A stretch of DNA of 28,641 bases, taken from Sperchopsis tessellata. Taxonomy: Eukaryota > Arthropoda > Insecta > Coleoptera > Hydrophilidae. Location: NCBI GenBank assembly GCA_033557685.1, contig JAWQRN010000536.1, positions 1 through 28,641 on the forward strand, given 5' to 3'. Numbering within the stretch: position 1 is the stretch's first letter; each line of letters opens with the position of its first letter. A model generated the notes under the pieces. It had not been told where the DNA came from. It ran no database searches and saw nothing but the letters and a program-made list of their open reading frames with translations. Positions 1 to 10,066 of the stretch are shown here, piece by piece. The translations under genes and the position numbers were made by a program.

Positions 1-1258
1 ATATATTAAACATAGATAATTAAAAGTTGATATTTAATTTTGAATCTTTTGGTTTTTAACTATCAAATTAGCAAAGAAAAAAATTGCCTATTGTACCATT
101 ATCAATTAGTATTATATTTACTATTAAACCTTTAGAGGTGAGGGGTTTCTTTGTTATTAATTTCTGTCAGTTATAAAATAATTTAATTATTCGAAAGATA
201 AATATTATCATTATTTGCTTTGAAGAGTTTCTACTACAATATTTTTTTTTTACCAAGATTCATTTTGATATTAAAACTGACCATATTGTGTTTTATTACA
301 CAACATAACATTAAAATATTGGAAATCTTCAGTTTCATTTTATCTATCAAAACCAAAATGCTCTCAATAAAATAATCAGATATTATAATCATATTATATA
401 ATGTATTAATATAAATTCATATTTTGATATAGCTGCTAGCTATAGTTCAAATGCAATTAGCTGCAATTTCAATAAATTATCATTAAATTATTGTTCAGTA
501 TAATGCAACACATATTTTGGCACGTAATATATTACATTCCACAAAAGAAAGTGTCCTCTAACAGCTGTAATATGCTTTGAAAATTGGACGAATGCCAAAA
601 GCCGGTCTTTCATGATACAAAGGCTTTAAAAAGATTAATGCAGCATGGGAAATTTCACAATGTATAATCTTTGTAACACTTGGCACAGTTCTGTTTTTAA
701 TAGGAAATGATACATACACTTATTTTATTTTCAGAAATTCAAAATAAAAGTTGAATCATTGAATAAAAATATTCATTGAAACATAGATACGGACTTGTTG
801 CATTATTCTGTACAGATTGTCTTCCTTCACTACAATTCCTTTATCCTGAATTTTCATCTTCTAATTCTCTCAAGTACAGGGTGTAAAGTTGATTTTGGAA
901 CGTTGGGAATTTTTACGTAGAGGATTTCCTCCTAATTTTGGCTGCTATATTTATTTTAGACGAAATGTTAAGTAGGTAATTTGTTGAGAATTAAAAACTA
1001 CATGCAGTAAGCATTCAACTTTTTTATTGAATAATCCAGTTTCGAGAAAAATGAGAGAAACTTTCATGGATATTATTTTCTTTTTCAAAATTCAGTATTA
1101 TTTATTTTTCATTATTCAGTGGAATATGTTCCAATCACATGGCATACTTCTGTACTTATCTATAAAGTATTTACTTCTGTCATATTTCTCAAACAAAAAA
1201 ATAACATCCGTTTTAACCACATTCACTTTAAGGTTCATCCTTTCTCTTGCTTATTATA
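1..1258. other. AT-rich intron sequence, no recognised feature
   Basis: This stretch lies upstream of the first visible dlg1 exon and is very AT-rich with many T and A runs. A 95-codon open frame at 1027-1314 runs into the left end of the hAT element, has low-complexity hydrophobic content and resembles nothing I know. I see no exon, RNA or transposon here. Confidence 0.6.
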
Positions 1259-1266
1259 ACCTATTT
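1259..1266. repeat. hAT target-site duplication, left copy
   Basis: ACCTATTT lies directly before the left terminal repeat and matches 3399-3406 at 7 of 8 bases. Confidence 0.8.
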
Positions 1267-3398
1267 CAGTGTTTCTTAACCGTATTGAATGAATTGCCCC
1301 TTTTACCACAGTAAAATTATCCAATATAAAATTTTTATTAAAAACATTAAAAAAAAAAGTTAATGAGATCCTTGAGCTACATGTGATTGCGCCAATTTCT
1401 TAATATTAGACTCAAGTTTAGTCAAATATAATCTCAAATCTCCTCATTGGCTTGATTGTAATCGATTTCATGATTTTTTCAATACATGCATTACTGCGCT
1501 AAAACCCTTTTCTACTAAATAGGAAGATGGATAATTTTACTTCTTTCCGCATAAGAGGGTATTGATGGTGAAAATGAACCCAATAAGCATTATAATCACA
1601 TTGGTTGAATATTATTTTGGCTTCACAGTCATTTTCTAGCTCAATAAACTGCTCTTTTAAATTTGGACTGACACTTTCTAGGTCTGATAAAAATGGATTA
1701 ATTAACCAAGCTGGTATCACAAGTTCCTACAAGTCTTTGAATCGTATTATCATATCTTCGATAAGGGCGTCAATGTGGCTACAGTATATTTCCAAATCAG
1801 AATGCTTGAGCGTATCTACTTTTAATTGTTGTAAAGAAGGAAACTGATGGTATTCTCACCGACAAAAATTATTTTTATATAATTTGAGTCTATTGATGAA
1901 GCTCAATACAACTCCTTTGGCTTTAATTAGGCTGATATTGTTTCCTTGAAGTTTCAGGAGATTTTCATTCATCTTTTCGAATATATCCGAAAGATAGGCC
2001 ACATCATTTCATAGTAATTTCAAATCACTGCATATGTTTTCATTGTTTACATCCAAAAACTCCAAAATTGTGTCAAATAGCACATAAAATCTTTTTAAAC
2101 AATTTCCTTTCGATAGCCATCTTACGTATGTAAGATACGCCTTTCGAATTCAGTTTCTTTACACAGTTGAAGGAATAATCTATCATTCAATGGATGGGAC
2201 ATTTATAACAATACTCATCGATTTGTGAAGTCTTCTGCTAAGATATTTTGCAACTAAATGTTGATGGTGAATGATGCAGTGAATTGTTAAAACATTTGGG
2301 GCCACATTTTTCAATCTTGATACAAAACCACGATGTCGACCAACCATAGACGGTGCTCCATAAGTAGCACAAGCAATCACTTTAATAAAGGGAATATTTT
2401 TTTCGCCGAAAAAGTTTTCATGGGTTTCAAATACTGATGCACCAGTCGTGTTAGTAGTAGGTAATTTTGCAAATAGCATTTCTTCAATAATTTTTCCATG
2501 AGAGTACTCTCATCCAATTTTAATGAAAATTCGATGGACTGTAGTTCATTACATAGTTGAATTTCTATATCACTTGCCATCTCATCAATTCTTTTTGAAA
2601 CTGTATCATTGCTCAATGGGACTGAAGAAAAAATCTCTTGCTTATTTTACCCTATCATATTATTAATGAATACACCACATTTTGCAATAATTTGTGCTAT
2701 TTCATAAGATGCCATTAGTTCTTTATCATTCTGACTTGAAATCTTCTTAAAAACATTACTGATAGTATTACGGCTTTCAAATGTTTTCTTAAGTCTTTGA
2801 AAGTACAATATGTCTTTATTATTCTTGTCATGATGTTTCTTTAAAAAATGTTCACTTAACTACGATGGTTTCATGGCCTAGTTAGAAAGTACGTGTTGAC
2901 AAAGTAAACACATTGGCAATTGTTGATTTGGAGATGGAACAAAACCAAATTTTAGAATATTGTCGGCACCTTTTCTGTTTGGCTGACATCTTGAAATAGA
3001 TAAGGACCAATTTATGAAGAAATAATTTTAATACAGATGAACTTGGATACACTAATGCTGAGGAATGAACACGACCGTCTCAACGAACTGACAGAGATGA
3101 CTAGTGTGCATTACGTAACAACACCACGATGTAGAAAAATAAGATATGCTCATGCGCATTATGCGCACATGTTGTCTCTCTCTTTCATGTGATGCAGCAC
3201 TAATTGTCAAAAGCCAAACAGTCAGACACAACGTGGTAACCCGCAGTGTACGCAACAGTTGAGCAAATGAGCATACCTTATTTTTCTATATTGACACAAT
3301 GCTCACTCGAACTTCTGCAGCGCCCCCTAAATGCAAAAAATTTAAAAACATCCAAAACGCCCACAAAGGAGCACTGGCGCCCTGGTTAAGAATCACAG
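1267..3398 (-). mobile_element. hAT-family DNA transposon with 8-bp target duplication
   Basis: The left end reads CAGTGTTTCTTAACCG (1267-1282). The right end, read on the minus strand from 3398, is CTGTGATTCTTAACCA, so the termini are inverted repeats of the CAGTG-TTCTTAACC type known for hAT elements. The element is flanked by ACCTATTT (1259-1266) and ACCTTTTT (3399-3406), which match at 7 of 8 positions as an 8-bp hAT target-site duplication. The body of about 2.1 kb carries a decayed ZBED5-like transposase on the minus strand. It sits in an intron upstream of the PDZ3 exon. The one mismatch in the duplication and the broken coding region point to an old insertion. Confidence 0.88.
1360..2990 (-). 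pseudogene. ZBED5/SCAND3-like hAT transposase pseudogene
   Basis: Read on the minus strand from about 2990, the pieces follow the usual order of this transposase. The first is an N-terminal region just after a degraded BED-type zinc finger. Next is SNDTVSKRIDEMASDIE (about 2610-2560), then a catalytic-domain segment with FFGEKNIPF and GAPSMVGRHRGF (2420-2320). VRWLSKGNCLKRF follows near 2100, and the C-terminal dimerisation segment is HHQYPLMRKEVKLSI (about 1575-1530). The tail GDLRLYLTKLES ends at a TAA at 1360-1362. The parts lie in different frames with several stops, including frameshifts near 2480 and 1505, so no intact protein can be made. The family is known from animals, and host genes have arisen from it, but this copy sits inside its own terminal repeats and is plainly a dead transposon. 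Confidence 0.88.
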
Positions 3399-3406
3399 AC
3401 CTTTTT
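3399..3406. repeat. hAT target-site duplication, right copy
   Basis: ACCTTTTT lies directly after the right terminal repeat; one base differs from the left copy. Confidence 0.8.
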
Positions 3407-3832
3407 AATGTCGACTGTAATGAACGATAAGACTTTGATAACTGTTACGGATCAAATTGTTAGGCTGGCAAAAGAAAGTTAACACCAATAATCATTAAAT
3501 ATTTCAATAATAAAAGTAAGATGACTTGAAATATAATTAAATCATCTCAAAATTCATATTTGAAAACTTAACAAACAAAACTAAAAGATTTGAAATATAA
3601 AAGTGGAAACTCTAAACGAGCAAAAATCCATTTGATGTGTGAAATCACAAACCAAACACAGTGGAGCAAACAATAACTACCTAAAAATTCAAAACTTATA
3701 TTTCTTTTTGATGCCAATAACCCCACAGAAAATTTATATAAAAATAATGGCATTGAATACAACAAAAAGTTTAGGTTGAGATGAAATTCCAATTAAATTG
3801 CTCACACAGGTAGCGGAAACTAGAGATCCTAA
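3407..3832. other. Intron sequence between hAT and MITE
   Basis: AT-rich sequence. A 74-codon minus-strand open frame at 3568-3792 has no recognisable similarity. I see nothing supported here. Confidence 0.55.
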
Positions 3833-4150
3833 ATATTATAACAAGAGAGTGGTCACCTTCCCGCATGAGCGCCATTTTCGGTCCCAAGCGGCAACTTTAA
3901 CCACGCCTACTTTTCATAAAATGTAGCAAGAGGTCTTGACTTGACTCAATCAGCTGTTCAAACTGAAGTGTGTCACTGTCAATGTCATTTTGAGCATAGA
4001 ATAATTAAAACATGTTAAAATGCCAGGCAACACAACTAACTTCTCAACCAATCCGTGATCGCAATTTCTTCAAGACCAAAAATGGCATCTGTCCATCTTT
4101 AGCCAATAGAAAATAGTTGTCAAGGTGGGCACTCTCTTGTTGTAATATAT
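3833..4150. mobile_element. MITE-like element with about 28-bp terminal inverted repeats
   Basis: The left end (3833-3860) and the reverse complement of the right end (4123-4150) share ATATTA-AACAAGAGAGTG-ACCTT with about three mismatches. Just inside, GCGCCATTTTCGGTC (about 3869-3883) and the inverse of GACCAAAAATGGCAT (about 4075-4089) form a second inverted block. The 318-bp length, paired ends and lack of coding capacity fit a non-autonomous DNA transposon. The family is unknown to me. The termini contain TA steps, so a TA target duplication cannot be separated from the repeat. Confidence 0.7.
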
Positions 4151-4560
4151 AGGCTCTCTAACTGAAACTATACGTCAGGAATTGGCATACTTGATTAATA
4201 GGTATATGGTAGAGAAATTTTGATAAATTCCAAGGTCAAATTATCAAATTAATATATACTAAAGATGAAAGAACTAACCTGGAAATAATCTTCCAGTTGC
4301 CTTACTTTTAAGTATTTTAAAGATCATAGAAATCTTTGACAAACTCTATAAGAATTTTGGGCACTTTTATATTTTTACTGATAAACAAAATGGTTACCTA
4401 AAATAAAGAACACAAAAAGGGGTACTTTCCAAATGCTGTATATATATATTCTAATAAGGAAATGTACTCTCGCCATGTTAATTCTTAGATATAATTAATC
4501 ATGCACATAATAGATTTACCTACATGTTTCTTTACATTTGGAAGGAGGCAGTATGAACTC
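4151..4560. other. Intron sequence, no recognised feature
   Basis: AT-rich sequence with no open frame of note and no repeat that I can support. Confidence 0.5.
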
Positions 4561-4770
4561 GTTACAGGACTTGTTGCATGAATCGTATTCAAACTCTGCA
4601 GGCATCAAGAGAAATTCAGTGATAACTATTTATAATAAACTACCAACAAGTATAAAGAACCTGCTTGATTGCAAAATAAAAGCTTAACTAAAAAACTTTG
4701 TACTAACCAATTGCTATTATTCAGTTCAAGAATGCCTTGACCAGAAATTATTGTACATATAGGAATATAG
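4561..4770 (+). pseudogene. LINE (jockey-like) RT C-terminal fragment
   Basis: A broken + strand frame reads IYNKLPTSIKNLLDCKIKA, then a stop, then LKNFVLTNCYYSVQECL. This pattern (YNKLP-IKNL, followed by K-LK-FLL-CYYS--E-L) is the usual last part of jockey-type LINE ORF2 proteins. The stop after the first half shows that it is dead. It is a short 3' remnant, as expected from target-primed reverse transcription that stopped early. Clade assignment is from memory of the motif and is moderate. Confidence 0.65.
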
Positions 4771-4789
4771 AGTTGAAGTTTTGACTTGT

Positions 4790-5430
4790 TAGGCAAACTG
4801 ATGGTTTTTTTTTTCGAGTTTACAATTTATCATTTTCACTTAATATCACTGCATCAGCAAAAATTGAAAAACTCCCGTTTCTACTGCCTATTGTTTTGTT
4901 ATGTAAGCCTCATGGATACATTTACCAATAAAAATATTAAATAGCTAGGGAGGCAACACACATTCTTGTTGGCTGCCCAGTTGTGTTTCATATAATTCAC
5001 TCATATTTCCATGTATGCATGCCATACTTCTTGAATAAATAACTTGAATAGTATGTTTTGAATGCCATTCTATCTTAAAGACATTCCTATGAAGCCGCCT
5101 ATTCACACAGTAATACGCATATCTAGATCATATTTTCCTATTACCTAATGCAACCTAAAAATTTGATCTGCGAGGCCTAAAACCATGCTGCTTTGCATTA
5201 CAACATAATCATTACATTACAAAACACTTTTCCAGCAAGCTTATCAGTCTAAAATTCTTGCATTTAAATTGGTCACCCCTCTCTTTATACGAAGGACATA
5301 CAACAGCATTCTTCCAACTATCTGACACAATCGAATTTTCAGCGGGGGGAATCCTCATGGTGCTGGACTTCAACCAGCTAAAACCCCTCCCTCTCATCGC
5401 CTCATCCACCCCGGAACCGCTCACGCATTA
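4790..5430 (-). pseudogene. Non-LTR reverse transcriptase fragment, internally deleted
   Basis: On the minus strand the first piece (5424-5212) holds SWKNAVVCPSYKERGDQF and KCKNFRLISLL, the early RT block normally written as W--A-V-P-YK-KGD--NFR-ISLL. After a gap the second piece (about 5000-4800) shows a QECVLPP-LFNIFI block (GVRQG-V-SP-LFNIF) and FADAVILSEND (FADD region, 4844-4861). The intervening RT fingers and palm sequence of roughly 100 residues is missing, and several stops interrupt the rest. The catalytic pair appears as FADA instead of FADD, so the enzyme would be inactive even if it were joined. Confidence 0.7.
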
Positions 5431-5489
5431 CTTCAGGGTGGAGGGTGTCTTACTGTCTTCTTTTTCTCTTATCCGTCATCGTTATTATT

Positions 5490-6030
5490 ATGCTGTTGTT
5501 ATTGAGTCCATTCGTCCCTTTCCTTCCTTTTTAGTATATTCGTTACCATATTCTCGATCTTGTTCCTTTCTCTCGCTCTCCAGCATAGCTTGTATGAAAT
5601 TTTTGTGCTTCAGTCCCATATCAATCTCAAGCTCCAAAATCCTCCTCTGAGCGTCAAACCTTGGGCAGCCGAAGATTGTGTGTTCCGTCGTATCCCGAAT
5701 CACGCACAGTACATGCCTGTGTCTTCGCTCTCTCTCTTTATCCTGTAAAAGTATTCTCTGAAACACCCATGACCCTTTAATACCTGCGTGAGGTGCTAAC
5801 CAATGTCTCCATGTTTCCTATCGATCCATGGTTTTATCCGTCTGGTGAGTCTGTGCTTCCATGCGCTCTCCGTTGCCTCCTCCCACTCAATCTGTCATTT
5901 TCTCACCAGTTCCTACCTGGCATCATTTGTCGTCACGCCTCCATAGAGCCTTTCGCTTCTTTCTATTGCCAGTATATGAGCCGGTGGTATCCCAGCTATT
6001 ACCCCTATGATCACTCCGGCTACAAACGAA
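5490..6030 (-). pseudogene. R1-type LINE ORF2 C-terminus with zinc-knuckle region
   Basis: Read from 6030 on the minus strand, the fragment gives AGVIIGVIAGIPPAHILAIE, then a linker with EEATESAWKHRLTRRIKPW and DRKHGDIG, then LTQVLKGHGCF near 5780. It finishes with RDTTEHTIFGCPRFDAQRRI and IQAMLESERKEQDREY before ending near 5490. This is the known order of the R1/LOA-type tail: a helical region, W--R-IP-L--W--R-HG, L-GHG-F, and the D-AEH-LF-CPR knuckle. Two stops and at least two frameshifts break it. The first Cys of the knuckle is not clear. It lies tail-on to the RT fragment below 5430 but is a different family. Confidence 0.78.
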
Positions 6031-6047
6031 ATCTAAGCATGTATTAA

Positions 6048-6642
6048 ATAATTTATGTAACCACTCAAACTATTCCACCTCACTTAATCATTTCATTTGT
6101 CACTCACTCATTCACCCATTCACTCCTGTAGATTTTACATATTTCAAACTTCTAATCACTTTCACAACCTTGTTTTCCATTATTCTCAGTACATCTTTGC
6201 TTGTTAAATTCTGAAAACTTTATTGAATTGTTCAATTTTTATAATCAAACTTCAGATCATGTTCGAAGTTTACTTTCAGAACTGCAGCAAATTGTTTACT
6301 CTCTCGTTTTAACGACTATACCATTAAAACCATCCATCAATTTTTTTATTTAGTGCAACGAGCAACTATAAGTAACAATGAAACTATTTTTTACTTTATC
6401 GACATAATATCAGCTTAATTTAAACTAACTAGTATCATAGTACATACCCAGTTTTTAAAATTGAAACTAAAACATCGTTTTCCAACGGGGCTGTTTCATA
6501 TTAGAGACAGACTTTACCACGATGTATTCAGCCAACTTTGAAATCTTTTGTTTAAATTAGTTAAATTGCATTTTTGAAATATCTGCGACTAAAGTTTTAT
6601 TGCATATTTTCATGTCGACGTACTAAATTGTTTATTTTGCAG
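6048..6642. other. Intron before PDZ3 exon
   Basis: AT-rich intron that ends in a pyrimidine tract and the acceptor TTTATTTTGCAG (6631-6642). Nothing else is supported. Confidence 0.6.
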
Positions 6643-6785
6643 GGCACTAATCAAACAGTGACGATAGTGGTACAGTATAAACCAGAAGAATATAATAGTT
6701 TTGAAGCTAAAATCCATAACCTCAAACAATCAATGGCCACAGGTACCTTATTACGTACATCACAAAAAAGATCGCTATACGTTAG
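6643..6785 (+). CDS. dlg1: dlg1 exon: end of PDZ3 and start of SH3
   Basis: This 143-nt exon has acceptor TTGCAG|G and donor GTTAG|GTAAGT. It starts in phase 0 and ends after two bases of an Arg codon. It encodes 47 residues: the last beta strand and helix of PDZ3 ([20 protein letters not shown]), a short linker, then [14 protein letters not shown], which leads into the SH3 domain. The QTVTI-Q-P-EY pattern is the PDZ3 end of discs-large proteins. In known Dlg proteins PDZ3 binds C-terminal ligand peptides, and the linker between PDZ3 and SH3 is conserved. The preceding PDZ3 exon is not in the window. Confidence 0.93.
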
Positions 6786-7347
6786 GTAAGTACAAATTAT
6801 GCAGTGAATTTCAAAATGTATGGACTACTTCACTATTGCAAAATAAAAAATAACTCACTGATCTAATTTAGGAATGACTGATGCTAGTTAATAGTTGACA
6901 GTTAACATGTAACAATGGTGCATTTTCTGTGTTAAAAATTTCACAAAATCTCTATCATCTTTGAAGCACAACATAATTTTCAGCCTAATTTCAAATTAAT
7001 AGCTGTTTCTACATGTAATTTCATAGCAAGATAGGTTCACAACTGGAGAAACGAAGGTGCTTTTTTAAGAGTAAAATCACCCTACATTCCGGAAAACAAA
7101 GAACATGTTAAATAAGCATTTACAGTATACAGTTGTTCTGATCTAAATTCATGAAGAGTCTCAATAAACTGAAATTTCTCTCTGCAAGATGTTTGTTGTT
7201 CATCAATAAAAGGACATTATCCTCTTCGGTTCTGTCGAAAGTTTCTAGTATTATGGAATGTCAACCAAGGTTTAGAAAACTTTCTTTTTATGACCAATGA
7301 GGCCCATTTGATTTAAAGATACATGTTAATAAACAAAACTGTTGCAA
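6786..7347. other. Intron, no recognised feature
   Basis: AT-rich intron after the PDZ3 exon donor. I see no coding or repeat signal before the fold-back repeat. Confidence 0.5.
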
Positions 7348-7473
7348 CCTTCAGGTTTTCCTGGAGATAACCGTCTGTTGGCTTTTCTTTTTGCCGACAT
7401 TTCGTCTACCGTTGCAGGCAACGACAACAAAAATAAAAGCCAACACACGGTAATCTTCTAAAAAACCAGAAGG
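7348..7473. repeat. Fold-back repeat, about 50-bp arms, Penelope-type tail sequence
   Basis: The left arm (7348-7398) and right arm (7419-7473) are inverted copies at roughly 80 percent identity, separated by about 20 bp. Both contain the inverse of AAAAGCCAACACACGGTTA-like sequence. The spacer holds TTTCGTCTACCGTTGCAGG. Read on the minus strand, this spacer plus the left arm gives PATVDEMSAKRKANRRLS, with no stop. A very similar peptide or DNA motif occurs at 8701-8752 and at 10130-10170, so this is one dispersed family. Sequence to about 7560 (TTCTGGGGCCCGTGGAG onward) probably belongs to the same repeat. Confidence 0.65.
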
Positions 7474-7560
7474 TGTCTTCTGGGGCCCGTGGAGTCTACA
7501 TACAAAATTAAAATTATAGCTATTGGGCTCTAGAAAATCCTTCTGAAATCCGTGAATGAT

Positions 7561-8043
7561 TCTTACACTTTCCGAATGTTAATGTCTGACGTGCACTTTC
7601 TTCTTCAAGGTTTATTGGAGAATGGTGTGACAGTATCATGAACTTTACAGGGATACACTGGCATTGCTGTAAACCTTCTTCCTTCTTCAAGCAGAAAATG
7701 AATTTTCAACAACGCTTAATTTCAGGCAACAGCAATTTACCTGGCCCTTATAGTCACCCTATTTTAACACTTTATTCTTATGGTGATACATAAAGAGCAG
7801 AGTCTACCTTCAAAAACAAGACACTTTAGAGAACCTTAAAAGGGACATCTGAGCAAAGCTTCTTCTAAGAGGAATCCGTTACAAATAATGGAGACATACA
7901 ACAGTTGTAATTTTTATTATTAATAATAAAAAGTTATTAACCATTTAAAACAGTCCATGTATTTTGACTATCAATATTAGTGCGCTGTTACATTAAGTGG
8001 CAGTAATGTAAGGGAAATTATTAATATATATATATTTTTATAG
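7561..8043. other. Intron before SH3 exon
   Basis: No coding signal found. The end has a TA-rich run and a T tract, then acceptor TTTTTATAG|A at 8043/8044. Confidence 0.55.
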
Positions 8044-8293
8044 AGCGTTGTTTGATTATGATCCAATGAAAGATGATGGGTTACCAAGTAGGGGATTGGC
8101 GTTCCATTACGGAGATATTTTACATGTTACAAATGCCAGCGATGATGAATGGTGGCAAGCACGGCGAGTACTTAATTCTGGAGATGAACAGGGGATGGGT
8201 ATTGTACCCTCGAAACGTAGATGGGAAAGAAAACAAAGAGCCCGGGACCGATCTGTGAAATTCCAAGGCCATATGCCCAATAATTTAGAAAAG
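8044..8293 (+). CDS. dlg1: dlg1 exon: SH3 domain and start of hook
   Basis: This 250-nt exon completes the Arg codon of the previous exon and ends in phase 0 at GAAAAG|GTAAGT. It encodes [17 protein letters not shown] at its start, then [20 protein letters not shown], a short insert [27 protein letters not shown] and a tail [18 protein letters not shown], the DDEWWQAR block and the IVPSK block are the standard SH3 landmarks. MAGUK SH3 domains are known to pair with the GUK domain within the molecule more than with proline-rich ligands. The basic [10 protein letters not shown] segment starts the hook, which in relatives binds protein 4.1 or calmodulin. All the expected residues are present and no lesion is visible. 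Confidence 0.97.
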
Positions 8294-8515
8294 GTAAGTG
8301 CTGTTTTTTTAATTTATCCTTCTAAAGTCTAATGTTATCCCATTACATATTTTAGACTTTTATAACGTTTTCTAGCAATTGCTTTTGTTTACATAATATA
8401 TTGGTTATTAAGTGTAATATGTTTTTTATTTCTTTATTTATAATATTTTAATCAAGTTTGTTATCTCCGTGCATACATTTCCACGGCTACAATTGATCTT
8501 CTTAGACATAACAAT

Positions 8516-8752
8516 GTGTTGGCTTCTTGCTACGTTTCTTCCATTATTGCAGGGGACATTATTAAGACAGGTAGTTCTCAATAGTGCTAAGTTTAGACAG
8601 ACATGTAGCTTTCAACATGTATCAACTGTATAGTCGCCTAATAATTTTGAGAGTTACGTGTCATTCTATACCTAGCACTTCTGACAGCTACATATCTTGA
8701 TAATGTCCCCTGCAATGGTGGACGAAACTTCGGCAAAAAGAAAACCCAACAC
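8516..8752. repeat. Fold-back repeat with 75-80-bp arms, same family as 7348
   Basis: The left arm (8516-8590) and right arm (8672-8752) are inverted copies. Both contain TGCAGGGGACATTAT-AAGA, a GTAG-T-TCA segment and AGTGCTA, and their outer parts run into GTGTTGG-TTCTT. The unit fills the intron between the SH3 exon and the next hook exon and ends 88 bp before that exon. The outer right part reads VDETSAKRKPNTRLSS on the + strand, like the 7348 copy. No intact protein is encoded. The open 70-codon frame on the minus strand at 8638-8850 is a by-product of the inverted arms. Confidence 0.7.
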
Positions 8753-8840
8753 GCGGTTATCCTCAGGAAGATATGTTTGTTATCGTTTGGTACAATTTTG
8801 GTAATAAAACATAAGTTTTTATATTTTTTTTTCTTTTCAG

Positions 8841-8943
8841 CAATCAACATTAGATAGGAAAAAGAAGAACTTTTCGTTTAGCAGAAAGTTCCCCTTCATG
8901 AAGAGCAAAGATGATAAATCTGAAGACGGATCCGACCAAGAAC
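8841..8943 (+). CDS. dlg1: dlg1 exon: hook region
   Basis: The 103-nt exon has acceptor TTTTTCTTTTCAG|C and donor GAAC|GTAAGT. It starts in phase 0 and leaves one base (C) in the last codon. It encodes QSTLDRKKKNFSFSRKFPF and MKSKDDKSEDGSDQE. The serine- and lysine-rich sequence is the well-known Dlg hook between SH3 and GUK. In homologues this segment carries phosphorylation sites, and the SRKFPF stretch precedes variable inserts. The C in the last codon pairs in frame with 9124, 11633, 11784 or 24114, so this is the constant donor for all hook variants. Confidence 0.95.
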
Positions 8944-9123
8944 GTAAGTTATATTTTTTGATAAATTGGGTATGTTAAGGCTTGACCTAACAAACGCACA
9001 GTATTAATGTATTATTGTATTTTCGGGGAAACCTTAACACACACTATTTACTAATATGTACATTTTTATTTATTTTTCTTGTATATTTCTTTTATTTATT
9101 TTTTTATAATTTTTACCCTTCAG

Positions 9124-9177
9124 AATCATCATCGGCCTATAATTCTCATATTGACTTATTAGAACCCGATCCAAAAT
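9124..9177 (+). CDS. dlg1: dlg1 candidate cassette exon, 18 codons, hook
   Basis: A 54-nt open segment has a T-rich tract and TTTTACCCTTCAG acceptor at 9123 and a GTAAGT donor at 9178. It enters after one base and leaves after one base, so its insertion or removal is neutral to frame. It would encode (Q/E)SSSAYNSHIDLLEPDPK. The reading frame fits directly after 8841-8943, 180 bp upstream. I recall no certain counterpart, so I treat it as a likely alternative exon on the strength of splice sites, phase, position and acidic content unlike random intron. It might alternatively be a chance open segment. Confidence 0.68.
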
Positions 9178-9867
9178 GTAAGTAACTAACCATTATTCTT
9201 CCTCATTTTAAGGCTTTTCTATTTGTTTTGAAAGTTGCTTTTTGTTATGAATTTATCTTGGTTGTAAGTTTGTTTTATTTTTTTTTTGTTTAATTAGTTT
9301 GTTTTGTTTTTTTTTTTGTTTAATTAGTTTGTTTTATAATTTTTGGGTTTTATTCTTTTTCTTTTGGATTTTTATGGTTATTTTCTAATTTGTATTTTCT
9401 TTCTATTTTGATTTGGTTTTTGTTATTTTTATTATTAAATTTTGGAATTTAAGGTTTATTCTTTTGGAGTTTAGTTGTTGAATTTAATAATTTTTTAATT
9501 GATTTTATGTAACTAATCAATATTCAATTCAAACCTTATAATATAACATTATGTTTGCTAATTTTAGAGCTATTGCTTTTTATTAATACATATTTAAAAA
9601 ATTATCTTCACGATCATTTTGAAATTTAGTGCTAAATACAGTACAGTACAATTTAAAATTATGCTTAAATTAAATCGAATATGTAATCGGTACTGCAAGA
9701 AGATTTTAAAAATAATATACTAACTTAATTATTTCTTAAACAATTGCACGTTACAAAACTAACTAAGCATGAAACTCTAAAAATAAAAATACAAAAAATG
9801 CCTTGCATACACACAACACAAGCAACATATACACAAGCATAGTAAAAATCAGGACGAAAGAAAACTA
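9178..9867. other. T-rich low-complexity intron
   Basis: The plus strand is strongly T-biased between about 9180 and 9540. A direct duplication of about 31 bp (AGTTTGTTTT-T-run-GTTTAATT) lies at 9267-9330. No coding signal is seen. Confidence 0.6.
9267..9330. repeat. Two tandem copies of a 31-bp T-rich unit
   Basis: The sequence AGTTTGTTTT, a run of T, then TGTTTAATT appears twice back to back, with one A/G difference. Replication slippage in the T-rich tract is the simplest cause. Confidence 0.65.
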
Positions 9868-9990
9868 ATCATGTACCAAGGTGTTCGAATATACAATAAT
9901 CTTCCGCAAGATGTCAAGAGTGTCATCAATTGTGAGGTTTAAAGTTTTACTGAAAGAATTTGTAATTGAACAGAGCAAAGATTGTTAGTT
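9868..9990 (+). pseudogene. LINE (jockey-like) RT C-terminal fragment
   Basis: The + strand reads YQGVRIYNNLPQDVKSVINC and then breaks by frameshift near SFTERIC. GVRIYNNLP--VK matches the jockey-type tail also seen at 4561-4770. The fragment is short and dead, and its 5' end is lost. Family placement is by this motif alone. Confidence 0.6.
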
Positions 9991-10066
9991 AACTGAGATA
10001 CCTACATATGCTAACCCTTATACAGATATGGCCCTAATATGCTTTTGTGTTATTTCTTAAGTAAAT

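Noticed and set aside
1027..1314. Open frame of 95 codons on the + strand
   Set aside because: It is low-complexity and hydrophobic, has no recognisable domain, and crosses the left end of the hAT element.
1360..2990. A domesticated ZBED5-like host gene
   Set aside because: It lies inside its own terminal repeats with target duplication and has several frameshifts and stops.
5793..6047. Open frame of 84 codons on the + strand
   Set aside because: The minus strand of the same stretch codes the R1-type LINE tail, which explains it.
8690..8735. A working hammerhead ribozyme
   Set aside because: The first core block is TTGATAA and not CTGATGA, and I could not find clear stems I and III. I kept it only as a possible relic.
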